Position numbers and translations under genes: made by a program. A stretch of 64,000 nucleotides of DNA from NCBI RefSeq assembly GCF_019457515.1, contig NZ_CP080421.1, positions 3,906,001-3,970,000 on the forward strand, written 5' to 3'. The notes beneath the pieces were generated by a model that saw only the letters and a program-made list of their open reading frames with translations, had not been told where the DNA came from and did not search any database. The DNA comes from Shewanella mesophila. GTDB taxonomy: Bacteria > Pseudomonadota > Gammaproteobacteria > Enterobacterales > Shewanellaceae. Positions 1 through 7,779 of this stretch are shown in pieces (the stretch's first letter is position 1; each line of letters begins with the position of its first letter).

Positions 1-1
1 A

Positions 2-745
2 CCTAACGCCGCATGGCTTAACTTTGTCGTGACAGGTAAAGCACGTTCCAAAATTAGACAGCTGCTCAAGAGCCTTAAAGAAGATGATGCCGTCATTTTG
101 GGTAAACGTCTTCTAAACCATGCGCTTGGCGATGTTAAAATTGCTGACATTCCCCAAGAACAGATCGACAAAGTTGTGCAAGACACTAAGCATAAAAGTC
201 TCGAACATCTGCTTGCCGATATCGGTTTGGGTAACGCCATGAGCATTGTTATCGCTCAGCGCCTCAAGGGTGACCGCGTCGAACCCCATGAACACAAAGA
301 ATCGAACATGATGCCAATACGTGGCGCCGAAGGGATGTTGGTGTCATTTGCCAATTGCTGTCGCCCTATTCCAGGCGATGCCGTTATTGCACATGTCAGT
401 CCAGGTAAAGGCTTAGTGGTACACATGGAAAGCTGCGCCAATATTCGTGGCTACCAAGGTGAACCCAATAAATACATCCCAGTGCATTGGGATAATGCCG
501 AAGGCATAGAATTCCAAGCCAATTTGCGTATTGAGATAGTGAACCACCAAGGTGCACTGGCCAAAATCACCTCGATTGTGGCGGCTGAAGGTTCCAACAT
601 TCATAACTTGAGTACCGAAGAGCGTGATGGCAGAGTGTTCCTGATTAATTTGCGGATCTCGGTTACCGACCGAATCCACTTGGCAAACGTTATGCGTCGT
701 ATTCGAGTGCTGCCAGAAGTACTGCGTACCTCTCGCAACCGTTAA
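2..745 (+). CDS. spoT: Bifunctional (p)ppGpp synthase/hydrolase SpoT, C-terminal part (5' end outside window)
   Basis: SpoT makes and degrades the stringent-response alarmones (p)ppGpp in the cytoplasm. Only the regulatory C-terminal part is present. The frame is open from base 2, starting PNAAWLNFVVTGKAR, which normally follows the TGS domain. Next come the helical region, a conserved cysteine-containing segment (FANCCRPIPGDAV, later MESCANI) and a terminal ACT domain (EIVNHQGALAKITSIV). The GTG at base 29 is internal, not a start. ridA follows after 61 bases, then trmH, close to the enterobacterial spoT-trmH order. SpoT rather than RelA is favoured by this neighbourhood and the CC motif. 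Confidence 0.93.
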   Translation, partial: PNAAWLNFVVTGKARSKIRQLLKSLKEDDAVILGKRLLNHALGDVKIADIPQEQIDKVVQDTKHKSLEHLLADIGLGNAMSIVIAQRLKGDRVEPHEHKESNMMPIRGAEGMLVSFANCCRPIPGDAVIAHVSPGKGLVVHMESCANIRGYQGEPNKYIPVHWDNAEGIEFQANLRIEIVNHQGALAKITSIVAAEGSNIHNLSTEERDGRVFLINLRISVTDRIHLANVMRRIRVLPEVLRTSRNR

Positions 746-806
746 GCCGCTCATAAAAACCAATACTTCATCACATAGACTTAATCACAAAAGTAGAGAG
801 ATCGTT

Positions 807-1190
807 ATGGCAGAAAAGATTATCATCGCGACCGATAAAGCCCCACAAGCTATCGGTACCTATTCTCAAGCGGTTAAAGTTGGTGGCACAGTATATCTAT
901 CAGGTCAGATCCCGCTCAATCCTGCGACTATGCAGATGGTAAGTGATGAATTTGAAGCCCAAGTCGTCCAAGTCTTCGATAATCTTACCGCGGTATGCGA
1001 AGCCGCCGGTGGTTCGCTGAAGGATATTGTGAAACTCAATATCTTTATGACCGACCTAAGCAATTTTGCTACCGTGAACGAAATCATGGGGCGCTACTTT
1101 GAGCAACCCTATCCTGCTCGCGCCGCGATTGGCGTTAAGCAATTGCCGAAAGATTCTTTAGTTGAGATGGATGGTGTGATGGAGCTCTAA
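807..1190 (+). CDS. ridA: RidA family reactive enamine/imine deaminase
   Basis: RidA-type proteins hydrolyse reactive 2-aminoacrylate and related imines released by PLP enzymes, protecting cytosolic enzymes. The 127-residue length is the usual size. The family pattern is visible: an early AIGTYSQAVKVGGTVYLSGQIPL strand pair (shown here as AIGTYSQAVK then VYLSGQIPL), an internal NLTAVCEAAGGSL helix, and the late YPARAAIGVKQLPKDSLVEM segment whose Arg binds the substrate carboxylate. An AGAGAG ribosome binding site lies just before the ATG. It sits between spoT and trmH and is followed by a terminator-like hairpin. Confidence 0.93.
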   Translation: MAEKIIIATDKAPQAIGTYSQAVKVGGTVYLSGQIPLNPATMQMVSDEFEAQVVQVFDNLTAVCEAAGGSLKDIVKLNIFMTDLSNFATVNEIMGRYFEQPYPARAAIGVKQLPKDSLVEMDGVMEL

Positions 1191-1207
1191 GGCTAACACA
1201 CTGCATT

Positions 1208-1237
1208 GGGGCGCTAAGGCGCCCTTTCTCTTTTTTA
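1208..1237 (+). terminator. Rho-independent terminator after ridA
   Basis: A short GC stem (GGGCGC / GCGCCC, arms 1209-1214 and 1219-1224) is followed by a pyrimidine tract ending in six Ts. It lies 18 bases after the ridA stop and before trmH. Confidence 0.7.
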
Positions 1238-1261
1238 AAAAACCAATAAAGCTAAATAACC

Positions 1262-1960
1262 ATGAGCCCTGAACGCTTCGCCCGCATTAATCAAATGCTC
1301 GATAATCGCCAAACCGATCTTACTCTTTGTCTCGATAAAGTTCATAAAACCAATAATATCGCTGCGGTTATCCGCACGGCAGATGCCGTCGGTATTCATC
1401 AGATCCACGCGGTATGGCCAGATATCGAGATGCGTGTATCAGGTAATACAGCATCAGGTAGTCAGCAGTGGGTTAAAACCATTAAACACTATCACATGAG
1501 CGAAGCGGCCGAGCAGTTTAAGGCACAAGGAATGCAGGTGTTAGCCACTAACTTTTCACCGACAGCAGTGGATTTTCGAGAGGTAGATTACACTAAGCCC
1601 ACAGTGATTATCATGGGCAATGAACGAGATGGCGTCAGTGATGAAGGATTGGCAATTGCCGATCAACATATCATTATTCCCATGATAGGCATGGTGCAAT
1701 CGCTTAATGTTTCGGTGGCATCGGCACTCATTATGTACGAAGCACAGCGTCAGCGTGAACAAGCGGGTAAATATGGTACTCGCACATTAGATGACGCCTA
1801 CTGCCAGACCATGTTGTTTGAACAGGGGCACCCAATATATGCCAAAGCGTGTCGTCGTAAAAATATCCCCTACCCGCAAATTGACGACCAAGGGCAGATC
1901 CTAGCAGATGAAGCTTGGTGGCAACGGATGCGCGAACCCGATCCTCAAGCAGAAGCTTAA
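1262..1960 (+). CDS. trmH: tRNA (guanosine(18)-2'-O)-methyltransferase TrmH
   Basis: SAM-dependent SpoU/TrmH methyltransferase that modifies G18 of the tRNA D-loop. The 232-residue length fits TrmH. The knotted SPOUT fold is shown by motif 1 (NIAAVIRTADAVGIHQIHAV region, around residues 33-52), motif 2 (VIIMGNERDGVSDEGL) and motif 3 (IPMIGMVQSLNVSVASALI), which together form the SAM-binding trefoil knot. A basic and acidic C-terminal tail follows, as in E. coli TrmH. The position two genes after spoT matches the conserved spoT-trmH-recG neighbourhood, although recG here lies 5.8 kb further on. Confidence 0.93.
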   Translation: MSPERFARINQMLDNRQTDLTLCLDKVHKTNNIAAVIRTADAVGIHQIHAVWPDIEMRVSGNTASGSQQWVKTIKHYHMSEAAEQFKAQGMQVLATNFSPTAVDFREVDYTKPTVIIMGNERDGVSDEGLAIADQHIIIPMIGMVQSLNVSVASALIMYEAQRQREQAGKYGTRTLDDAYCQTMLFEQGHPIYAKACRRKNIPYPQIDDQGQILADEAWWQRMREPDPQAEA

Positions 1961-1979
1961 CGTTTTAAACAGCTAAAAA

Positions 1980-2006
1980 CGCGCCTCATTGGCGCGCTTC
2001 ATTTTC
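1980..2006 (+). terminator. Probable terminator after trmH
   Basis: CGCGCC / GGCGCG arms around a TCATT loop (1980-1996), followed by a T-rich stretch interrupted by CA. It lies 20 bases past the trmH stop. Confidence 0.55.
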
Positions 2007-2264
2007 GTAACACCGCACCTAAATCCATGACAAATCGCCTATTATTCAGGCAAAGCAATTGTCATAGATCACATTATTCGCCATACTCAATTGTACGCAT
2101 AAAGATCTAACCAGCGCTAGGGAAAGGCCGCAATGCTCATTAATGGGGGTTAATTGAGATTAGCGGATAGATACAAAGATATCTTCGCGCCCTTTTCTTA
2201 AGCTAGGTTAAATAAGCAAGCCCATGCGTCTCCTTAAACACTAAGAATAATTATGGAATAGCAG
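2007..2264 (+). other. Intergenic region trmH to acyl-CoA synthetase
   Basis: About 260 bases without an ORF. It must hold the promoter of the acyl-CoA synthetase-like gene. I found no operator, repeat or RNA structure that I can name with confidence. Confidence 0.4.
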
Positions 2265-3923
2265 ATGGACTCATTATTTAAATCTCCAATCGACATGTTG
2301 CAGCATTGGGTCGAGCAATATGGAGACAACACCTACCTGAGACAACCGATTAATGGCCAATATGTTGATTTTAGCTGGCGTGCAGTACAGCAAAAAATGC
2401 AACAGCTGGCTGGCGGCCTGCGTCATTTAGGATTAAAGCCTGGCGATAAAATTGCGGTACTATCAAAAAACTGTGCCGAGTGGTTTATAACCGATCTTGC
2501 TCTAATGCATGGCGGTTATATCAGTGTGCCGATTTACCCCACAGCAAATGCCGACACCATACGCTATGTGCTTGAGCACAGTGAAGCTAAAGCCATTTTT
2601 ATCGGTAAGTTAGATTACTGGGCCGATCAAGAAGCAGGAGTGGGTGGCGATCTACTGCGCATGGCAATGCCCTACGACACTATGCCAGCCCAATATCAAT
2701 GGGATACCTTACTTAACCTTGGTCAACCACTGGTTGACACCCCAGCGCCTACTTCCGATCAGATAATGACCATTATCTATACCTCTGGTTCTACTGGTAA
2801 ACCCAAAGGTGCAATGCAAACATTCGACAGCTATGCCTGGACCTGTAAAGCCGTCGTCCGCGATCTAAAAACCGATGGCGAAGACCGCTTATTGTCATAC
2901 CTGCCACTGGCTCATATTACCGAGCGTGTCGCGATAGAGGGTTCCTCTTTCTATTCCGGTAGCAGCGTTGCCTTTGTCGAGAGCCTCGACAGCTTTGTTG
3001 CCGATGTCCAGCGAGCGCAGCCTACGGTATTTTTCTCCGTGCCACGACTCTGGAGCCTATTCCAGAAAAATATCATCGATAAGATTGGCTATACCAAACT
3101 TAACTTCCTGCTCAAGGTGCCAATTATTAGCGGCATAGTGAAAAAGAAGATCCACCAAGGTTTAGGACTAGAACATTGTCATCTACTGGGATCAGGCTCC
3201 GCCCCCATCCCACCATCACTGATTGCTTGGTATCATAAAATTGGTCTCAACATCAGTGAAGCTTGGGGAATGACCGAAAACAGTGCCTACTCCATTATTA
3301 ACCATCCTTTTGATGCTCGTAAGATTGGTACCGTAGGTCATGCTGTTGAGGGATGTGAGATTAAGGTTGCAGAGACAGGCGAGCTGTTAGTCAAGAGTCC
3401 TGGCCTGATGCTAGGCTACTACAAACAACCAGAAGCGAGCGAAGCCTGTTTCGATGCAGATGGTTTTTTCCATACTGGCGATCTATGTTCCATCGATAAT
3501 GATGGCTGTGTCACCATTACTGGCCGAGTAAAAGACAATTTCAAAACCTCAAAAGGGAAATATGTCGCCCCGGTGCCAATTGAACGTAAATTGGCGCAAG
3601 ATCCTCATGTTGAACTCATCTGTATTATCGGCTCAGGTTTGCCGCATCCTATCGCACTGGTGCAGCTCTCTGAAGGCGCTGCATTGCAGCCTAGAGAAGA
3701 GGTTCGCACCTCACTAAAGGCAACCTTAGACAGCATTAATCCGAATCTAGAATCCCATGAAACTGTCGATGCTATTGTCGTCGTCAGTGAAGCTTGGGAT
3801 GTCGAAAACGATGTGCTAACACCAACACTAAAAATTAAGCGTCACGTGTTAGAAGCCAGATTTAGTGCAAAGGTCGATGGCATTCGTGGTGGCAAGGTGC
3901 GCTGGGAAGATGAGATAGAATAA
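2265..3923 (+). CDS. AMP-binding long-chain acyl-CoA synthetase-like enzyme
   Basis: ATP-dependent adenylating enzyme of the ANL superfamily, predicted to activate a fatty acid to its acyl-AMP and CoA thioester. The P-loop TIIYTSGSTGKPKGAM lies near residue 170, the A5-type motif EAWGMTENSAYS near 340 and the A7 motif FHTGDLCSIDNDG near 405. The hinge lysine region is GRVKDNFKTSKGKYVAP. The 552 residues are close to FadD-type synthetases. The N-terminus (AVLSKNCAEWFITDLALMHGG, seen in part as NCAEWFITDLA) fits long-chain acyl-CoA ligases. It is monocistronic, with its own terminator. The exact substrate chain length is not readable. Confidence 0.85.
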   Translation: MDSLFKSPIDMLQHWVEQYGDNTYLRQPINGQYVDFSWRAVQQKMQQLAGGLRHLGLKPGDKIAVLSKNCAEWFITDLALMHGGYISVPIYPTANADTIRYVLEHSEAKAIFIGKLDYWADQEAGVGGDLLRMAMPYDTMPAQYQWDTLLNLGQPLVDTPAPTSDQIMTIIYTSGSTGKPKGAMQTFDSYAWTCKAVVRDLKTDGEDRLLSYLPLAHITERVAIEGSSFYSGSSVAFVESLDSFVADVQRAQPTVFFSVPRLWSLFQKNIIDKIGYTKLNFLLKVPIISGIVKKKIHQGLGLEHCHLLGSGSAPIPPSLIAWYHKIGLNISEAWGMTENSAYSIINHPFDARKIGTVGHAVEGCEIKVAETGELLVKSPGLMLGYYKQPEASEACFDADGFFHTGDLCSIDNDGCVTITGRVKDNFKTSKGKYVAPVPIERKLAQDPHVELICIIGSGLPHPIALVQLSEGAALQPREEVRTSLKATLDSINPNLESHETVDAIVVVSEAWDVENDVLTPTLKIKRHVLEARFSAKVDGIRGGKVRWEDEIE

Positions 3924-3944
3924 GATCATTCCCCGCTCTCACAG

Positions 3945-3970
3945 AAGGCACGTCTCAGACGTGCCTTTTT
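3945..3970 (+). terminator. Rho-independent terminator
   Basis: AAGGCACGTC / GACGTGCCTT perfect 10-bp arms with a three-base loop, then TTT. It lies 21 bases after the acyl-CoA synthetase stop. Confidence 0.85.
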
Positions 3971-4093
3971 ATTACATAGTCAGCAATGGCTCAAATTTCG
4001 TTAAACAAAATTTAATCCTCTTCTGGCAAAATTTGGTTGTCAAAGAACGCCTACAGTCTATCCTTGCCGCCTATCCATTTTAGAGAGTTAAAC

Positions 4094-5041
4094 ATGTTAA
4101 TCGCACTGGCTATTATCGGTGGTTTTCTGATCTTAACCTTTGGTGCCGAAGCGCTCGTTCGTGGAGCGAGTTCCTTGGCATTGAAGCTAGGAATAACCCC
4201 TTTAGTTATCGGCTTAACTATTGTCGCGTTTGGTACTAGCGCTCCTGAGTTAACGGTAAGTTTAAAGTCTGCATTAGCCGGGAATCCCGGCATAGCAATC
4301 GGTAATGTCATTGGATCTAATATCGCCAATATTGGACTCATTCTTGGGATCACCGCACTGATCCGTCCGATTCAAATTCAGTCGCAGATGGTCAAGCGAG
4401 ATATTCCCATTATGATCATCGCCTCGCTGCTATTTTTGGGGCTTAACAGTGATGAAAATCTTAGCCTGCTCGATGGTGCCATACTGACCTCTTTACTCGT
4501 TAGCTATCTCATATTTAGCTACTTAAGCGGTAAAAAAGCAGATAAAGAAGAGATAAGTTGTATTGAGATTAGTGGACCAAAGCCGCTTAATCCGCTCATA
4601 GCCAGCCTGTTTATCCTAGCGGGTATTTCTATGCTAGTGGGTGGTGGCATCCTATTTGTCGATGGTGCGGTAGAGCTCGCTGGCCTATTTGGCATCAGTG
4701 AACTGATCATTGGGCTCACCATAGTCGCGATAGGTACCAGCATGCCGGAGTTAGTGACCTCAGTGGTTGCCGCCCGCAAAGGCGAAAGTGATATCGCCAT
4801 CGGTAATGTTGTTGGCTCCAATCTATTTAATATTTTGGGCATTTTAGGTATCACGGCTCTGCTACATCCCATTGCATCGAGTGGCCTGCAATTGCTAGAC
4901 ATGGGCGTTATGTTGATACTGGCGATAGTATTACTACCACTCGCTTGGACAGGTATGCGTATTGGACGCAGAGAAGGTGCACTGCTATTAGTAGCCTATC
5001 TTTGCTATCTAGGATATTTGATCAATAGCGCCAGCGCTTAG
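4094..5041 (+). CDS. Calcium/sodium antiporter, YrbG/CaCA family
   Basis: Inner-membrane cation exchanger of the CaCA superfamily, probably exchanging Ca2+ for Na+. Two internally homologous halves each carry the alpha-repeat signature: GTSAPELTVSLKSALAGN with AIGNVIGSNIANIGLILG in the first, and GTSMPELVTSVVAARKGE with AIGNVVGSNLFNILGILG in the second. Around ten hydrophobic helices are evident. The frame is open from a TTG at 4037, but the ATG at 4094 (MLIALAIIGG) has an AGAGAG site just upstream and gives the family's usual 315 residues, so it is preferred. No terminator is evident downstream. Confidence 0.9.
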   Translation: MLIALAIIGGFLILTFGAEALVRGASSLALKLGITPLVIGLTIVAFGTSAPELTVSLKSALAGNPGIAIGNVIGSNIANIGLILGITALIRPIQIQSQMVKRDIPIMIIASLLFLGLNSDENLSLLDGAILTSLLVSYLIFSYLSGKKADKEEISCIEISGPKPLNPLIASLFILAGISMLVGGGILFVDGAVELAGLFGISELIIGLTIVAIGTSMPELVTSVVAARKGESDIAIGNVVGSNLFNILGILGITALLHPIASSGLQLLDMGVMLILAIVLLPLAWTGMRIGRREGALLLVAYLCYLGYLINSASA

Positions 5042-5078
5042 AATCGCTTTATTGTTTTTAAGCTTATTCGTTAACACA

Positions 5079-5125
5079 TTCGAAAAGAGGTGACATTTGT
5101 CATCCCTTTTCGGTGACATCTGTGT
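5079..5125 (+). promoter_or_regulatory. Candidate operator pair TGACATTTGTCA / TGACATCTGTGT
   Basis: A perfect 12-bp palindrome TGACATTTGTCA (5091-5102) lies in a larger imperfect inverted repeat (CGAAAAG ... CTTTTCG). A second, imperfect copy TGACATCTGTGT follows at 5114-5125, 23 bases away. The pair lies about 100-130 bases upstream of a TPR-like gene, kinase and NarL-type regulator. Paired palindromes of this kind suit a dimeric NarL/DesR-family regulator, which is inference. Confidence 0.45.
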
Positions 5126-5222
5126 CTGCAAAAAACTCGCCCCATCCTAGATACTCTCCCTAAGCCCAATAGAGGGACTTAACCATAAGGTAACTGGCCT
5201 TATGCTAATCAAGGAGAATCAA

Positions 5223-5888
5223 ATGAAAACCCTAATTATTGCATCGAGTCTTGCTATCATCAGCTCATTGACCCAAGCCAATGAAATCGCCGCTATCGAC
5301 GGCGCTTCAAATCAAATGAACATCGAGCAACTAACTCGACTCAGCCAACAGACAGACGGCTATGAGAAAGGTTATGCCCTATACCGTCTCGCTATCAATG
5401 CCAACATTTTGGGACAAAAAAGCAAAGCATTGTCAGCGCTCCAAGAAGCGGAATCACTGTTAGCTTCCGAGCAAGATAATGGCGAAGTTGCCACGCTGCT
5501 GGCGGCAATCTATGGTATGCAGATTGGCTTAGATCTCACCAAAGGGCGTAGCTATGGCCCCAAAGTGTCAGCCGCGATCAATACAGCCGAAAACCTCGTA
5601 CCCGATAGTCCAAGACTTGCACTCGTCAAAGCCATTTCGGCCTATTCGACACCAGTTGAATATGGCGGCAGTATGCAGCATGCTATTGAGTTAGGAAGTA
5701 GAGCAATTGAGTTGTTTGAAAAACCTTGCGATAACATCTGTTGGGGATATGCCGAAGCCTATACTTGGAGAGGCCTTGCTAAGCAAAACTTAGGCGATCA
5801 ACAAGGCGCGGTTGCAGACTGGAAAGCCGCGCTACGGGTTCAAAGTGATTACGCCTGGGCAAGCTTTTTACTCAAGCAAAATCAGTAA
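5223..5888 (+). CDS. Exported TPR-like protein
   Basis: A 221-residue protein of unknown specific function. The start at 5223 (MKTLIIASSLAIISSLTQANE) gives a clean Sec signal peptide with cleavage after about residue 19 and a strong AAGGAG site; an upstream in-frame ATG at 5202 overlaps that site. The rest is helical: YEKGYALYRLAINAN and later AEAYTWRGLAKQNLGDQQG plus AVADWKAALRVQSDYAWA resemble tetratricopeptide repeats. A Cys pair (EKPCDNICWGY) could form a disulfide. It leads the transcript of a kinase/regulator pair, so it may be a regulated target or an accessory of that pair. Confidence 0.75.
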   Translation: MKTLIIASSLAIISSLTQANEIAAIDGASNQMNIEQLTRLSQQTDGYEKGYALYRLAINANILGQKSKALSALQEAESLLASEQDNGEVATLLAAIYGMQIGLDLTKGRSYGPKVSAAINTAENLVPDSPRLALVKAISAYSTPVEYGGSMQHAIELGSRAIELFEKPCDNICWGYAEAYTWRGLAKQNLGDQQGAVADWKAALRVQSDYAWASFLLKQNQ

Positions 5889-5945
5889 TGATGTTAAGTT
5901 TATCCGGAGCCATAAAAAGCTCCGGGTCTTATAGAGAATATGACC

Positions 5946-7037
5946 ATGAATAAAGTTAACCTCATAGCTCACCATCAACTAGATCAAACAAAAAAGGTCG
6001 AAGATAAACTAGCGTGGATCTATCTTATCAATCTAGGCTTTTATCTGATCCCGCTATTTGTTCAAACTATGCCGCTATGACATATTGCAGTCAGTCTAGC
6101 AACGCTAATCCCCTTTATTTACTGCTATTTCTGGGCATATCGCAGCCCAAGTACTGAAGCTCATAAGCCTATAATGGCCATGATAGCCATAGGCATCGCC
6201 ATTACACCTATCAATTCAGGCTCTCTGTCACTATTTACGTTTGCAGGATTCTTTATCGGCTTTAACTACTCATTACGTATAGCTTTCTATTGTCTTATTG
6301 CGATGGCAGCTATATTAGCGATGCTCAGCTCCCTATTCGATTTCCACTATTACTTTATGGTGTACGGCACTGCTTTAATCGCCGGCGTTGGCTTCTTTGG
6401 CGTTGCCGAGCAAAAACGAGTCGCGACAAAACTGGCTGAACATCGAAGTCAGCAAGAGATCACTCAACTTGCGACAATGTTGGAGCGAGAGCGAATCGCG
6501 AGGGATCTGCATGACATTATGGGCCACTCCCTCTCATCTATCTCACTCAAAGCCGAATTAGCTCAAAAGCTTTTAGCCAAGAGTAAACTTGACCAAGCTA
6601 GCGCTGAATTACAGGAGCTTAACGCCATTGCTCGCGATAGTTTGAGTCAGATACGTCAAACCGTCTCAGGTTATAAACATAAAGGCTTAGCTTCCAGCGT
6701 GACCTACCTGTGCCAAGCATTACGAGACAAAGGGATGAGCGTTACCTTGAAGGGCGATATTCCACAGCTACCGCCAGATATAGAGACCCATGTGATCTTA
6801 AGCTTGACCGAACTTTGCAATAACATCATCCGCCATAGCAGTGCAAGTCACTGCGACATCGTCTTCGCTGATACGGAAGGTGCGCTCTCAATCACTGTAA
6901 CTGATGATGCGTCTATCGCCTCTATTAACGAGGGAAATGGACTTACTGGTATACGAGAACGACTGGCTCAATTTGGTGGTACACTCGATTATCAGTTAAA
7001 CACCAACACCCACTTTACGCTGACATTGCCACGCTAA
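5946..7037 (+). pseudogene. DesK/NarX-type sensor histidine kinase interrupted by an in-frame TGA
   Basis: The frame starts at ATG 5946 (MNKVNLIAHHQL), runs 44 codons into a first membrane segment, and hits TGA at 6078-6080. It then stays open to 7037 with membrane helices, a HisKA_3 phosphoacceptor (ERIARDLHDIMGHSLSSISL), an N-box (LTELCNNIIRHSSASHC) and a G-box (GNGLTGIRERLAQFGG). One base change from TGG (Trp) would restore a 363-residue kinase. Without readthrough, translation could only restart around ATG 6174 (287 residues), which lacks a ribosome binding site. It is either a recent pseudogene, a truncated but active kinase, or a sequencing error. Confidence 0.75.
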
Positions 7038-7045
7038 GGATAAGC

Positions 7046-7642
7046 ATGAGAATACTACTGGCTGAAGATCAAGCCATGGTCCGAGGGGCATTAGCGGCAC
7101 TGCTGTCCCTAGAAGGAGAGTTTGAAGTGATTCAGGCTAAAGACGGCAATGAGGCTCTCGCGCTATTAAAGCGCGATAGTTTTGATCTGCTGCTGACCGA
7201 TATTGAGATGCCCGGTTACACAGGTCTCGAACTCGCCGACTGGTGTAACACACAAGCCTCACCGATTAAGGTGATTATCCTGACCACCTTTGGCAGAGCG
7301 GGCTACATCAAACGAGCAATAGAAGCGGGAGTTGGCGGCTTTCTACTAAAAGATGCGCCATCAGACTCACTCATTGAAGCCATAGGATTGATCGCTAAAG
7401 GTAAGCGAGTTATCGATCCCGAACTGGCTATCATGGCCGTAGGCGAGCAAGACCCACTCAACGATAAAGAACGCCGAGCATTACGATTAGCCAGTGACGG
7501 ACGTAGCACAGCCGAAATTGCCGATACCCTATTTATCGCCGAAGGCACCGTCCGTAATTATTTATCTGAGGCGATCGCCAAACTGAACGCAACCAATCGA
7601 ATTGATGCGGCCCGTATTGCCAAACAAAAGGGATGGCTATAG
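7046..7642 (+). CDS. NarL/DesR-family response regulator
   Basis: DNA-binding response regulator of 198 residues. The receiver domain occupies residues 1-120, with acidic residues in LLAEDQAMVRG, the phosphoacceptor Asp in LLLTDIEMPGYTG, the conserved Thr in VIILTTFGRAGY and the Lys in GFLLKDAP. The C-terminal LuxR-type helix-turn-helix reads ERRALRLASDGRSTAEIADTL, ending AEGTVRNYLSEAIAKL. It starts eight bases after the kinase stop, so the two form one operon. The domain pattern matches Bacillus DesR. The palindrome pair at 5091-5125 is its most likely local target. Confidence 0.9.
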   Translation: MRILLAEDQAMVRGALAALLSLEGEFEVIQAKDGNEALALLKRDSFDLLLTDIEMPGYTGLELADWCNTQASPIKVIILTTFGRAGYIKRAIEAGVGGFLLKDAPSDSLIEAIGLIAKGKRVIDPELAIMAVGEQDPLNDKERRALRLASDGRSTAEIADTLFIAEGTVRNYLSEAIAKLNATNRIDAARIAKQKGWL

Positions 7643-7779
7643 CGACAGTGATATAGCAAACCTCAACGAAATTGCGGCAAGATTGCGTTCACATCAAACT
7701 CTGATAATATATGTATATATTTACAGTGATTGAGTTATCAAACTTCTAAATGACTCAATTAATCAAATGGGTATAAAGC

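Noticed and set aside
2265..3923. The acyl-CoA synthetase gene as part of the APE pathway
   Set aside because: It lies 7 kb upstream behind its own terminator, and the APE operon has its own acyl ligase.
6078..6080. TGA in the histidine kinase read as selenocysteine
   Set aside because: The site is in a predicted membrane helix where Trp fits, kinases of this family do not use selenocysteine, and I see no SECIS-like hairpin directly after it.
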